Positions 35,495 to 48,256 of a DNA stretch of 64,000 nt are shown in pieces (position 1 is the stretch's first letter; each line of letters starts with the position of its first letter). The translations under genes and the position numbers were made by a program. Source of the DNA: Orychophragmus violaceus (lineage: Eukaryota; Streptophyta; Magnoliopsida; Brassicales; Brassicaceae); NCBI GenBank assembly GCA_030180135.1, contig CM058230.1:14881082-14945081 (forward strand), in the 5' to 3' direction. The notes beneath the pieces were generated by a model that had not been told where the DNA came from, searched no databases, and saw nothing but the letters and a program-made list of their open reading frames with translations.

Positions 35495-38400
35495 ATGTCT
35501 GTCTCAACTCACATCAACACTTTCTCGCTAAGATCCGTCCTCAAGAAGGACAAGCTTAATGGATCAAATTTCTTGGAATGGTATCGGAACCTGAGAATAG
35601 TTCTCAGGCAAGAGAACAAGGAATATGTCCTTACAAGAGTTCTCCCCGAGAGGCCACGTTCCAATACCACGCAGGCAGATAAGAATGCTTGGGATAAGCA
35701 TTCAGCTGATGTCAAAGACGTTAATTGTCTAATGCTGGTGACTATGAACTCTGAGCTACAGAAGCAATATGAGAACGTGATGTCACCGATTGAGATGATT
35801 AACAGCCTGAAAGATTTGTTTCAGGAGCAAGCTCGCACAGAGAGATACCAGACGGTTAAATCTCTCATGGATTGCAAGTTGGCTAAGGACAGTCCAGTAA
35901 GTCCTCATGTCCTTAAAATGATGGGTTACATTGATAACATGGGGAAACTGGACTGTGCCATTAGCCAGGAGCTAGCCATTGACATGATTCTGCAGTCTTT
36001 GCTGTCGTGTTTTGATCAGTTCATCATGAACTACAACATGCAAAACATGACTAAGACATTGACTGAGTTGCACGGCATGCTTAAGACAGCAGAGCCGAAT
36101 CTCAAGAAGGCAACTCCCAGTGTACTGTTGGTACAAGGGAGTAAAAGGTTTAAGAAACCTAGTAAGGATAAGGGAAAGGCCAAAGCTGTCTAGACTGAGA
36201 GTCAAGACAAGCCCAAGCCCAAATCTGGGCCTTCCCCTGAGGACAAATGCAACTACTGCAAGCAGCTAGGGCATTGGAAGAGAGACTGCAAGAAGTTCAT
36301 GGAAGATTACAAGAAGCTAAAGAAGACGTATGATGTGTCTGACTCAGGTATTTATGTTATCGAACTTAATGTTATGTCTTCTAGTTCTACTTCGTGGGTA
36401 TTGGATACCGGCTGCGGTGCTCTAATTTGTACAAATGTGCAGGCACTAAGAAACAGTAGAACACTGAAGCAAGGACAAGTGGAGCTACGAGTCGGGAATG
36501 GAGCTAAGGTTGCTGCATTGGCCGTAGGCACTTATGATTTGTCTTTACCTTCGGGCATGGTTTTAGAATTGAATAATTGCTACTTTGTACCTGCGATTAG
36601 CAGAAACATAATTTCAGTTTCCGTTTTGGATTTGGAAGGTTTTGATTTTGATGTTAAGAATAAAGTTTGTTCTTTTAATCGTGATGGTACGTTTTATGGT
36701 AGCGCCCCATTAGATAATGGGTTATATGTCTTAAACCAAGAAATGCATGTCTTTAACATAAATACAAAGCGGTTTAAGTCGAATGACGAAAACCCGATTT
36801 TCTTTCGTTTGGGCCATATCAATGAGAAACGCATTCAGAGACTCCATCGAAATGGGCTTCTGGGCTCATTTGATTTTGAATCATGTGAGAAATGCGAATC
36901 TTGCTTGATGGGCAAAATGGCTAGGGCCCCTTTCAACAAACCGAATGAAAGGGCCAGTGATTTATTGGGCCTTATTCATACTGATGTATGTGGGCCAATG
37001 AGCACTGTTGCCAGAGGAAATTACAAGTACTTCATTACCTTCACTGATGACTTCAGTAGGTATGGCTATGTCTATTTGATGAGACACAAGTCAAAATCCT
37101 TTGATAGATTCAAAGAATTCAAAAATGAAGTACAGAACCAACTTGGCAAAAGTATCAAAGTTCTGCGGTCAGATCGCGGAGGAGAATACTTGAGTCAAGA
37201 GTTCAGCGACTATATGAGCGAGTGTGGAATTGTTTCACAACTCACTCCTCCTGGAACACCCCAATGGAATGGAGTGTCAGAGAGGAGGAATCGAACCTTA
37301 TTGGATATGGTTTGGTCTATGATGAGTTATTCAGATCTTCCATTATCCTTTTGGGGATACGCTCTAGAAACGTCTGCGTTTACACTAAATAGGGTGCCAT
37401 CTGAATCAGTGGAAAAGACACCACACGAATTGTGGACTGGGAATATTCCAAGTCTGTCTTTCCTGAAGATTTGGGGTTGTGAGGCTTATGTCAAACGCTT
37501 AATTTCAGACAAGCTCGCACATAAATCAGATAAATGCTACTTCGTTGGTTATCCTAGGGAAACCAAGGCTTACTACTATTACAACCAATCTGAGAACAAA
37601 GTTTTTGTTGCTCGGGACTGTTCTTTTCTTGAGAGAGAATTTCTTTCTAAGAAAAAAAGTGGGAGTAAAGTACATCTCGAAGAAATTCAAGATGCACAGG
37701 AGACTGCTCAACCTGCTGAGGAAGAGCAGCAGTTGGATCCACAAAGTTCTGTGGAACCCGCGCCTGTGGAGCCTGAAGTTCGCAGATCCGGAAGGATCCG
37801 TCACGAACCCGAGAGATACTATGGATTTCTCGTGACCAATTGCAATGATCTGATGATCATTGAAAGTGACGAACCAGCGAGCTTCGCGGAAGCAATGATG
37901 GGCCTGGACTCCGAAAAGTGGCTTGGAGCCTCTAAATCCGAAATGGGATCCATGTCAGAAAACCAAGTATGGTCCTTGGTCGATTTACCTAATGGTGCGA
38001 AAGCCATTGAGTGTAAAGGGATCTTCAAGAAGAAGATTGACGTGGATGGCAATGTCCAAATTTATAAAGCTAGGTTGGTGGCTAAAGGTTTCAAACAGAT
38101 TCATGGTATTGACTATGATGAAACCTATTCCCCAGTCGCTATGCTTAAATCCATTCGGATTCTTCTAGCAAGTGCAGCTCATTATGACTATGAGATTTGG
38201 CAGATGGATGTCAAAACCGCTTTCATGAATGGTATTCTGGAAGAGGATGTGTATATGACACAACCTGAGGGTTTTGTAGATCCTAAGAATGCAGGGAAGG
38301 TATGCAAGCTTCATAAATTCATTTATGGATTGAAGCAAGCATCACGGAGTTGGAATCTTCGTTTTGATGAAGCAGTAAAACAATTTGGTTTCATCAAGAA

Positions 38401-39428
38401 CGAAGAAGAACCATGTGTATACAAGAAGACTAGTGGGAGCGGAATTGCGTTTCTAGTATTGTATGTCGATGACATACTCCTTCTCGGTAATGACGTTCTG
38501 TTGCTTCAGTCTGTTAAGACTTGGCTCGGAAGTTGTTTTTCCATGAAAGACATGGGAGAAGCCGCGTACATTCTTGGAATCAGAATCTACAGAGATAGAG
38601 CGAACAGGCTGATTGGATTGTGCCAGGTGTTGCACAGATTCAAGATGCATGATTCCAAGAAGGGCTTCATACCGATGTCTCATGGCATTAGTCTCAGCAA
38701 GAAGCAGTGTCCGGCGACACATGCTGAGCGAGAACGCATGGATAGGATTCCTTATGCTTTTGCAATAGGATCTATCATGTATGTCATGCTCTGCACTCGT
38801 CCAGATGTAGCTTACGCATTAAGCATGACGAATAGATACCAATCTGATTCAGGTGAAGATCACTGGACAGCTGTCAAGAATATCCTCAAATATTTGAGAC
38901 ATACCAAAGATAAGTTCTTGGTATATGGAGGAAGTGAAGAGCTTGTAGTGAATGGATTCACTGATGCGAGTTTTCAGACGGACAGAGACGATTTTCCGAT
39001 CACAGTCTGGATATGTCTTCTGTCTAAATGGCGGTGCAGTGAGTTGGAAGAGCTCTAAGCAGAATACCGTAGCTGATTCCAGGACGGAAGCTGAATATGT
39101 TGCTGCTTCAGAAGCGGCAAAGGAAGTTGTTTGGATCAAGAAGTTCATGACTGAACTTGGTGTGGTTCCTAGTATCTTGGAGCCAGTGGCTTTGTTTTGT
39201 GATAACAATGGAGCCATTACTCAGGCGAAAGAACCCAGGTCACACCAGAAGTCCAAACACATAGAGAGGAGATATCACCTGATTCGTGATATCGTCAATA
39301 GAGGCGAAGTAAAGATCAGTCGAGTTCCGACGGACGAGAATATCGATGATCCTCTGACTAAGCCACTCCCAAGGCCTAAGCATGAGAGTCATACGACTGT
39401 TGTAGGCATTAGAGATCTTAAGATGTAA
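35495..39428 (+). pseudogene. Element C gag-pol polyprotein, one nonsense codon and one frameshift
   Basis: From ATG 35495: copia gag (LNGSNFLEWYRNLRIVLRQE), interrupted by TAG at 36191-36193 where element B has CAG. The same frame continues with zinc knuckle CNYCKQLGHWKRDC, protease (WVLDTGCGALICT), GAG-pre-integrase, integrase (HTDVCGPM; RSDRGGEYLS; ERRNRTLLD), reverse transcriptase (IWQMDVKTAFMNG; YVDDILLLG) and the start of RNase H. Near 38990-38996 an extra base in a T-run moves the frame, and RNase H resumes in the frame ending at 39428 (SRTEAEYVAASEA). All catalytic motifs are otherwise readable. Two small lesions make it inactive as written, though it was evidently functional recently. 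Confidence 0.9.
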
Positions 39429-40262
39429 TCTTGATTCTAGTGGGCGTTTTGTGGTTTTATTTTAGTTATATATATTAAGATGTTCTTGCAAACATACTTT
39501 TGGATATGTTTAATGAAATTTGATTTCAGCATTATTTATTGTGATCTAAATAATGGTCCCAAAATAAGTTTATGCCATATTATAGGTCATCAAGTTGAGG
39601 ACTTGATCATGAAACCCTATAAGTTATAGATGGCATAAATTATGATGTGTCCCTAGTCGAGGTTGTCAAAGTGGGACACTGACAACCGCGAGAGACTAGC
39701 TTGTGAGGTGACTGTTGACTAAGTTTTATGGAGTCAGTGATATGAGTATCACAGTCAGTCACATAGATATATGTTGATGAACATATGATCGGACATGACC
39801 CGCTAATGAGAAGTCTCCAAGATAGTTATATCTGTGTCATGAGAGATTCTCATTACGACTATAGAGTATAGTCCTTAGACCTGAGTTCATCATGTTTTCT
39901 TACATATGAATTGGTGCACATTGACCTTGTCAAACGTCGACCCGTAACTGGCGGCTATAACGGCACTGCTCAGGTGTATCATGAAGTGTGTGTTGAAACA
40001 GGGATGGAACAAGAAGGGATTTGTCCCTCCTGAATAACGGGAGATAAATATCTCAGGGCCTATCGAAGATTTAATACTGAGAAAATGTGTGGCCGCACTC
40101 AAACGAACTGTAGTTCAGTTGTTTGTCTTGTCAGTATAGATCAGGAGTTTGATAAACACGATATTGGCTAAATAAGGATGACACCAATCTTGCCTTATGC
40201 CAAATCAAGATATAGTGACAAAAGGATTATAGGAATTGATGATTCCAGTACAAGTGGGAGAT
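39429..40262 (+). other. Element C 3' untranslated region and polypurine tract
   Basis: Non-coding in the element's sense; it ends GTACAAGTGGGAGAT just before the 3' LTR at 40263, a typical copia PPT. It matches 21200-22000 of element B. An antisense frame of 70 codons (40102-39890) is also open in B (21361-21573). Confidence 0.7.
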
Positions 40263-40913
40263 TGTTGGGATAGTGTCCTGAAATCACACTTGTACTCACT
40301 CCTGATGATAGTTGTGTGTCGAGATCAGAAATTCGTATAATACTGGGCGGTTGCAATGTTTTGCTAGAAGCCTCTTGCAATATGTAAGTTGTAGAATTAC
40401 TGCCAGTATTATATGATCCTATAGGGTCACACACCTAAGAAAACTGGAAGCGTAAATATGGGATTGATCATTATGGTAATGATCATATCGATGTGTATAG
40501 GATACACATTAATATTGAGTTTATTGTGGTGTGTCGATCGACACACTATGTGTGTCGATCGACACAAATCGGGTTTCGAAACTGATGTTTCGATTTTATG
40601 ACTTAAACAAATTGGATTAACCAAAGCTCGGTTTAAGTCATTCCATGTCTTTATATAATCATATAGTTTCGACCTGGAACCCTAGTCGTCGTCTTTTTCT
40701 CGACAGAGAAAGCAGAAACACTAGAAACTCAGAAATCCCAAGATCCGGCACTAGCATCCCGGCTTTCCAGGTTTGTGTGTGTGTGTATCTGGTAGAGGCG
40801 AAACATCTGAGTCGCTACTGATCTCGTTTCACCAATCATTCCGCTGCCAGTACAAGGTAAGAACGAGGTTAGTGATTCAATATAACAAACCCTAGATCCT
40901 AGGCTTTCCAACA
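40263..40913 (+). repeat. 3' LTR of element C
   Basis: 651 bp; palindrome pair at 40532 and 40553, 21 bp apart as in the 5' LTR. It ends CCAACA, followed by target duplication ACATG. Confidence 0.9.
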
Positions 40914-40918
40914 ACATG

Positions 40919-41264
40919 CAAGCCATCCAGATGGAGGTTTCGACCACGAAGGAGACGCAGACGAGCCATGGATCATGTGAACCACACAATCCTCCTGATC
41001 ATCGTCTTGCTGGGCCAGGAACCAGAGCTCCGATTCTTCTCTAATTTTATCAGATGTTTGCAATGGAGAGAACAACACTTCTTCAAAGAAGAGCTTGTTA
41101 CGATTCTTCCACATGTACCACAAGGCCCATGGATAGCAGCTTCTCACCTTGAATGACAAACTCATGTTCTTATTGAGACGTTGGAGGTAGCTCATGTTGA
41201 CGAATATGGATTCTTCGTGGAAACCACCTTCCTCTAAGCCACAGGCCTGGCATCTTGTGTCCAC
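40919..41264 (-). pseudogene. LINE G zf-RVT / start of RNase H
   Basis: Open frame with WALWYMWKNRNKLFFEE, typical of the region between the zinc-binding zf-RVT domain and RNase H in plant LINEs. It ends abruptly at element C and continues at 33702 leftwards. Confidence 0.7.
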
Positions 41265-41396
41265 CTTAACCCATTTCTAAACCAGCAAGTCAGCCACCGG
41301 CAGAGCTTCTGACAAGGCCTTCCACATAAAACCTTTAATATTAGGTGACATGCTTACCTTCCAGACCGCTTCCTGATTTCACTGAAAAAGCACCAC

Positions 41397-43102
41397 TCAT
41401 GTGATGCTCCCAGACCCAAAAACCAGGTTTAGAGACCACCAGTTGAGTCTCATAATAAGCTCCACATCAAGAGGGTAAAAGAGCTCATTTAGCATTTCCA
41501 AGTTCCACCTTCTAGCTAGATGATCAATCAGGCTAGACATCCTTAAGCTGACCTCAATAATGTTTGATTTCCTCAAAAGAGCTCGCAGAACTTCATCGTC
41601 AGAAATCCAATTATCAAACCACACCAATAGGGACTCCCCATTACCAATAACCTTTTTGATTCCCTTGTCAAGAAGGTTTTTCCGTGCATGATACTCCTCC
41701 ACGCAAACGAAGGTCTCGCTCCTAAATCAGAATTTAGGAAGTCATTATCAGGGAAATACCTGCTTTTAAGGAAGGAGGCCATAAGAGAGTCCGGATGTTG
41801 GATCAGAGACCAAGCTTGCTGTGCAAGGAGAGACTGGTTGCAGGCTTCAAGGTCACGGAAAACAAGACCTCTTTAAGAACTTTTTCAGGAAAAACTTGGG
41901 CCAACTCTTCCAGTGAATGTTCTTCTTATCTTCATCTCCATCCCACCAAAACTTACTCAAAGAAGAGTTAAGAGATTTGATAGATGTCTTAGGGAACTTG
42001 ATTACCGACATGGCGAAGACAGGTAAGGATAGAGCCACAGACTTCAGCATAACTTCCTTGCCCCCTAAGGAGATAGATTTTGCGAACCAGCAATTGACTT
42101 TCGACTTCAGGCTATCGTTGGCATACTCCATGAGCTGGACCTTGGAACCGCTGAAGCATCCAGGAAGGCCAAGATATTTTGAGGCACCTCCTTTATTATA
42201 AATCAACAGGATATGTTGGCATGCTTCTTGGGTCGAGGGAGGAACTCCTACACCAAAATTGATAGATGACTTGTCTACATTAATGCATTGCCCCGAAGCA
42301 TCCTTATACTCCTTCAACACCTCTTTAAGAACCTTTACCTAAGACACATCCGCTTTGCACAAGAGAAGGATGTCGTCACCAAACAACAAGTGGGTTAAGG
42401 ATGGTCCAGCTTCAGAGAATGCGAGACAAGAGATCTTTTTTTCCAGTTCTGTTTTTTGTAAGAGATGAGTCAGACCCTCAGTGCAAAGAACAAAAAGAAA
42501 GGGAGACAAAGGGTCTCCCTGCCTTATACCCCTTTGCGGCGCAGTAAGACCATGCTCCTGGTTATTAATCAAAATTGAATATGTCACAGTGGTGACACAC
42601 AGCATACACCAATCTTCCAAATCTGGTGGAAACCCAGGGTTTTAAGAACTGCTTCCAAATATCTCCACTCAAGCCTTGGACATATCAGACTAGATGGCCA
42701 TAAATTCAGTGGAGATAGTTGCATGAGTACTCAAGAAATGAACAGCTTCATGGGCCATGATAATGTTATCAGTGATTTGCCTCTGAGCCACAAAGGCAGA
42801 TTGAGATGGAGACACTATGAATGGCATCACCGGCTTAAGACGATTCACCAAAATATTCCGGATAATTTTATAGAGGACAGAGCATAGACTAATAGGACGC
42901 AACTGATCCATCTCTTCCTGGTGAGGAATTTTGGGCAAGAGAAAAATATGAGTGTAGTTCCACTCCTTAGGGAAAGTACCATCTTTGAAGAAAGCCAAAA
43001 TCTCCTATGTGACCTTCTCCCCAATGATTCCACAATAGTGCTGGAAGAAGTGCCCGTGATTCCATCTGGTCCAGGAGCACTTGCTGCTTTCACAGAAAAC
43101 AT
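41397..43102 (-). pseudogene. LINE G reverse transcriptase
   Basis: Four consecutive frames give the RT: 43102-42845 and 42998-42690 (LRPISLCSVLYKII; SAFVAQRQITDN), 42620-42339 (RGIRQGDPLSPFLF and catalytic LLFGDDILLL, with FGDD where plant LINEs usually have FADD; both aspartates kept), 42320-41853 (KYLGLPGCFSGSK; FWWDGDEDKKNIHW), and 41782-41397 (LLVWFDNWISDD). Stops and frameshifts separate them, so no full-length enzyme can be made. Confidence 0.85.
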
Positions 43103-44448
43103 AGCTTTCCTTAGTAACTTCCTTTACCAGTTCTGCATTCATGGAGTCAAAAACCTTAGACTGGAAGCCCTGAAAGAACCCATGAAATCTTCTAGGCCGA
43201 GCGGAACTGAACAACTTTTGGTAGTACTTAGTTGCAACTGCCCCTTTAGACGCCTCTACTTTTTGAGGGACCCCTTTCTCATCAAATGGAGAAGCTATAT
43301 GATTCTTTTCCCTGCTTCCTTTTACATCTGCATGAAATCCACCAGTGTTTCTATCTCCAGTTTTCAACCAACGGGTATGGCTCTTTTGACTCCAGTAGAC
43401 TTCCTCCTCTTTGTAGGCCTTCATTATGTCCTTCCTGAGAATGTATACTGCATTGAAATTAGGAGGACATGCAGATTGTTCTCTTTCAAGGGCTTCATGA
43501 GATATTTGGATTTGATCTCTGGAGTTGGACTGATTTGATCTTTTACATCCAATCATACCTTTACTACAAAGGTGAATTCTCTCCGAGAATGACTTGTTGC
43601 AAACATGTGAATTTCTTGACCGAGCCAATTCAATCTCCTCAGCCACCCCGTCCTTTTTGAGCAATCTTTTATCAAACCGAAATTGGCCTCGGGTGGAGTC
43701 TTGAGCAGCAATGAACTTAATCAGTATCGGCCTGTGATCTGATCCTCGTTTATCAAGGCACAGTTGATTGGATGCAAGGAAAGATTGGAACCAAAGACTG
43801 TTCCCAAAGCCTCTATCCAGCTTTGATTGGATCCACAGCTTATGCCTCATACCTGATCAAATAAATTGTTCCCATTGCTTGGTAACTCTTCCATGCCACA
43901 GAAGTCGATCAAATCCACAAAAGGTTTGAAATGGTTATCTGATCTCGGAGGACCTCCAAGCTTCTCCCCATTATGTAGAATAGCGTTGAAATCCCCCATC
44001 ATTAACCACGGACCTTCTCTTGTAGTCTTGATTCTTTGAATCCTTTCCCAAACCAAATGTCTTCTCCATCTCCATAAACACAAGAAACAAAAACTTTGAT
44101 ACCTCCAATCACCAAACTAACATCAATAAGGTTCTTATTTGCAAAAAGAACTTCCACCTCTGAGTTGTTCTTGAAGGGCAAAACGAGACTACCACTCTTC
44201 CCAGACGGCTCTACAGTGCAGACGCGATCGTAACCTAACCAGACTTGTAAATCAACTAGAATATCCCTCTTCTGTTTCATTTCCATAAGAAAAATCATCT
44301 CAGTAAAATGTTTTTTACGCATTTCTCTGAGTCTAGGAATCACCAGGTCAAGCGCCCGGCCAAGCTTTGGAAATTCCAACTCATTAAAGCCATTATTGGT
44401 TTCACAGTCCCTTCTGAGGGACCGTCTTAGATGAACGGGCCTCATCAA
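43103..44448 (-). pseudogene. LINE G AP-type endonuclease and linker
   Basis: Endonuclease motifs appear in order across three frames: 44448-44002 (RALDLVIPRLREMRKKH; SGKSGSLVLPFK; FVSCVYGDGED), 44083-43847 (WLMMGDFNAILHNGEKLGG), 43850-43005 (GSDHRPILIKF, then a basic linker). GDFN and GSDHRP are the conserved metal-binding and catalytic motifs of L1 endonucleases. Frame changes near 44040 and 43850 inactivate it. Confidence 0.8.
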
Positions 44449-45128
44449 GCATGTCTCTTACGTCTTCGTGTTTCATCTTCCTCGGTTTAAATTCACTCAT
44501 AATATCAATGATTTCCTCCTTTTTCTTCTTAGTCTTTTGTTTCTTTGCTCTCTGCTGTTGAGATGCAGACTTCTGAGAATTACTTGAACTCAGCATATGT
44601 TTAGAGTATCCCCCCAATATGATGGATTTGGGAGGTCTCTTTCTGATTCTTGGTTTCTTACTCCCAGACGCCGAAGTGTCAACCTCAGACTCTGAAAGAC
44701 ATCTGAAGTAGGGATTAGCTTAGCTTCGGAGAAACCATCTTCACTTTCAGCAAATCTTGTGTGAGATCCTGAGGGTACTGAGGAGAAAGCCTTCATATCT
44801 GAACTTAGGAGCTTTAGATTCTCAGATTGCTAGGAGCTTGAATTTCTTCCCCACTTCTCACAGACTTTAGGGCTTGTGACGCTTGGTCTTCATAATCATA
44901 AACAATTCATTTTCCTTTTTTGATGTCTCTTGTGAATTCTGAAGCAGGTTCAAGTCATAACACCGACTTAGCAATCATAGGGCTCTTCTCAGCTTCCTCC
45001 ACAGTCTGTTGGACCCTTTATATCTTGATACTTCTGTCTTCACTATTATTGGCCAACATGTAATCCCTCATCTGACTAAGGACTTCATCAGCTATTTTCC
45101 TCCTGCATAAAGAAGGATCAATCCCCAC
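44449..45128 (-). other. LINE G linker between ORF1 and endonuclease
   Basis: Lys-rich and Ser-rich short frames (44617-44402, 44796-44590) without domains, as expected for the end of ORF1 in plant LINEs; several stops. Confidence 0.5.
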
Positions 45129-45755
45129 TTAAGCTTCTGATAATACCCCGAAGAGAGGGTCCGAGGCTTCGATAATTCTATCTTCATGTTTCTTCTTATT
45201 ATCAGCCACTGCCTTAACTTCTTTACCTTTATCTTTCAAAAGTTTGTGACACTTATCTTGAGAGTGAGTGAGTCTTTGGCACGTAGTGCATCTTCTCTGC
45301 ACTACTTCGTAGTGATAATAAATGGTAGTAGACTCACCATACCTCAGGTTGATGAGTTTGGATTTCCTTAGAGGCTTTTCTGTATCCAGCTTTACTAGAA
45401 CTCTAACATAATCCATATACTAAGCACGGTCAGGCTCAAACGCAATTGTCATGACTTCCCCTGCAAATGCACCAAGAGTGATCAAGGCCTCCTTGGTATA
45501 GTGATTCACTGGAACATTACGCATTTGAACCCAAGTTGGGATGAATCTCAGATAATCCGGCAGTGGACGATCAACCCATCTATCAATAGCAACTGAATAG
45601 TCATTGAAAGTGGGCATCCATTTCTCCAGCTCTTCCAATAGATCATGCTCGTACTTAAATATGAATTGAAACATATTCTTTGTCATAGTGATCCCTCTGA
45701 CTCTGCCAACCTTTTTCCATTTCCTCGGTATCTCTGTGATAATATGCTTCAACAA
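45129..45755 (-). pseudogene. LINE G ORF1 (DUF4283 plus CCHC knuckle)
   Basis: The first frame (45755-45420) resembles the DUF4283 domain common in plant LINE ORF1 (YLRFIPTWVQMRNVPVNHY). A stop follows at 45422-45420, then 45416-45129 continues with the domain end and the knuckle CTTCQRLTHSQDKC (C-x2-C-x4-H-x4-C). The likely role is RNA binding in the LINE particle. The stop separates domain and knuckle. Confidence 0.75.
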
Positions 45756-46330
45756 CCGCAGCCTAGAGAGTCAGAAAACAGAGAACACTTAACACATCAA
45801 GACGGCGAACCGTAGCTTGATATCTAAATAGATAACTACGAAATACGACTACAGACTGGCTGGAACAAAACTTTATACAGAGCGTGAAACCCTAACCGGA
45901 ACACAGTCCTTGAAGCAAGCTCCAAGGCGCTAGCGGTTCTAAACTCTAATAGCTGTACTCAGCACATAGAGACGGAAAGTTACAGACGTAGATCTGCTCG
46001 ATCTCTGAGGTTAGATGGAAATCAGAGAAAATGAGACTTGTGAGAACCTGGCAACCTTCACCAAAGTTAAACCGAAGTGCTTTTCTTCCTTTCCCCAGTT
46101 AGCGCACAGTCACCATAGATCCCTGATAACAACCCAAACGGCATGAAGAGAAAAAAACCTTTTAAGAGAGAGAAAGGAAACTTCAGAAAACCGAGCTTAA
46201 AAGATAGTCAGGGAGGAGGGGTGACCGGATCTGGCTACAGATTGTCGATTACATGTATAAATTCTCGTAGATCTTGAAGGGGAGATGCACGAGATTAGGG
46301 TTTTCTGCATGGTCGAAGAGAGATAAAAGA
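45756..46330 (-). other. LINE G 5' region
   Basis: Non-coding on both strands; probably LINE 5' untranslated region, since it precedes ORF1 and ends where sequence turns AT-rich near 46320. Confidence 0.4.
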
Positions 46331-47810
46331 GCCATTCACATAATAAATTATAAATTTATTCGAAATTTTCTTTTCAGTTGTCACATTTATTTTTCATCTG
46401 CAATGCATATATGATGCAATAGAACAAAGATATAGTAGGTGATAAAAAACAGTGATATTTGGGTTTACAAATAAAATTTTAGTTAAACAGTAGTAGTTTC
46501 ATGGTAGAAAATGAATTTGAGGAAATGTGTAAAATGGTCGATTCTGATTTTGATTTTAGAAAATAGTTTGGAAAAGTTTCTTTTATATATTATATATATT
46601 TTTAAATCGTCCTAACCGGAGAAATAACCGGGTTTACAGACCGGTTTTTAACCAGAATTCAAAAAATGAAATCTAAACTCGGGAGAACCATAACCTAAAG
46701 AAAAAAAATCGCACATATCACCAGCTGATTGAGGGGCCCTCCGGCGACTCCGCCTCCGATACACGACGGTTGCGAGAACATAAACTTCTGGTCACTGACT
46801 GAATCGGTAACGCTTGCCTTAACAAGCATCCTTCGTCGATAACTCTTCTCTCTCCCCCGATTCCTCGATCTATCTCCCACGGCATGTTGCAAGACTTACC
46901 TCACCAGACGAGGACAACAATCTATCAACGTCGATGGGAAAAAGGGCTAGCACTAGTCGCCGCCGTGAACATCTTCAGACAAGCTTTGGTCACGGACCTC
47001 CGCTAACCCTCCTCTATGCGCAGTTCCAACCCACCTATCCTCGCGACGACTTCTGCGCAAGAGATGACACATATATGTTTTTCCTCTCCATCCTTTGCGC
47101 TCGATTTGCTCCATTTCAGTCTTCAAGCGGCAAACAAACTCGTGACTTAACGAGATCTGTCGATTTGAAGATCACCTGCTGCCTCCTGCTCTGCCGATAA
47201 GAAACCCTAGCTAGCACTCCGGTTGAAACAAATCTGCGACATTTCTAGCACAAATCGAATACCACGGTTCATCATGACGCACTAAAGACCATTGGAGGCC
47301 TCTCACGACACCGACGGTGACCGTCGGTCACCGAAGAAACCTTCAAACCTAAAAAATCGAAGACGAAACCCTTTTTGTTAGTGAAGAAAATAGAACGGTC
47401 GTGTATAGTTCACGTGCACGTCCTTTAATCTTTCCAAAATCCAATATTCGGAAGCAATAACTGAAAAGTATCAAAGGAAAGTTCAAATGAACAGTGATTC
47501 CGATCATGAATTTGATTTTTACTGAAAATTAAATTAGGTTATTTGGCCAAACAAAATAGAATTATGTCTTATGCTTCACTAAAAATCCAAGATTGAACAA
47601 CTCACCGATATTATTTTTAGAAGGAATAGTTGAGTTTCGGTCTAAACAGCTCTTTTTAATATTAAAAGAAAAATTATTTTGATTTTTGAAGGTTTTTGTG
47701 TTGTCTTAAAATATACTGAAATAAATACGCGTTTTTATTTAACGACCTCAAAATAACGGAAACGACAACAGAAAGTTTTTAATTTTCCGAAAAGAACCCT
47801 AAGCCCTAAC
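46331..47810. other. Intergenic, with an unassigned GC-richer block
   Basis: 46331-46680 and 47380-47810 are AT-rich and empty. The block 46690-47360 is richer in G+C, with short frames on both strands that show no domain. It resembles retroposon 5' ends in composition only. It contains a small perfect inverted repeat, CGGTGACCG-T-CGGTCACCG at 47315-47333. Confidence 0.35.
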
Positions 47811-48256
47811 ATAATCTCTTGATTTATAAACACGCCTCTCTTTCTCATCAAAATCGCAAAATCACAAATTCGATTTTCCTCAATTCTTTCGTCTTCTTCT
47901 TCCCTGCTTCTCGCTACCGACGAATACCCAAACCTCTCTTCGCTTCTTCTGCTTCCATCTCTTTTTATTTCTTTATCGCCGGCAATTTCTCTCCGTTAAT
48001 CTCTTTCTCCGGTGGCGTTTGTGAATGGTGGAACCTAATCCGATCGGTGATAATTTTAGGCTCTCCCTTTCAATCCAAAGGGCGAGCTTCTTCATCCCTC
48101 TGTCTTCAGACTCTGTGTTCGCTTTCGGATCTTGCAAAGAAGGCTGGTACTACCGTTGCCTCGGCGTCGACCCGTGACTAATTACCCTCCGATCTTTTTT
48201 TATTTTCTGGGTTTGATTTTGTCGTTTGATTTTTGTGATTATTTTCGGGAAAAAAA

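Larger units (their letters stand above)
33705..40913 (+). mobile_element. Element C: near-complete Ty1/copia retrotransposon
   Basis: LTRs 33705-34356 (652 bp) and 40263-40913 (651 bp) differ at roughly 18 sites (about 97% identity). The perfect target duplication ACATG lies at 33700-33704 and 40914-40918. PBS, leader, gag-pol, 3' untranslated region and polypurine tract are all present in plus orientation. It belongs to the same family as B. The coding region shows one nonsense codon and one frameshift. The host sequence is LINE G. Confidence 0.92.
40919..46300 (-). mobile_element. LINE G (L1-type non-LTR retrotransposon), 5' and central part
   Basis: Minus-strand order from the right: 5' region (45756 to about 46300), ORF1 nucleic-acid-binding protein (45755-45129), linker and ORF2 with endonuclease (44448-43700), reverse transcriptase (43102-42339), thumb and zf-RVT region (42320-40919), then RNase H beyond element C (33704-33238). 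Many frame changes and stops show an old, inactive copy. The 5' boundary near 46300 is approximate and no flanking duplication was identified. Confidence 0.8.

Noticed and set aside
46695..47200. Small frames in the G+C-rich block as a gene
   Set aside because: Frames on both strands overlap, none shows a domain or splice signals; left as unassigned.
47315..47333. Perfect 9-bp inverted repeat as a regulatory hairpin
   Set aside because: Single occurrence in G+C-rich unassigned DNA; too little to support a function.
47819..48181. 120-codon frame upstream of the DUF7054 gene
   Set aside because: Composition of a pyrimidine-rich 5' untranslated leader, no domain, and it ends before the gene's ATG in another frame; treated as leader.
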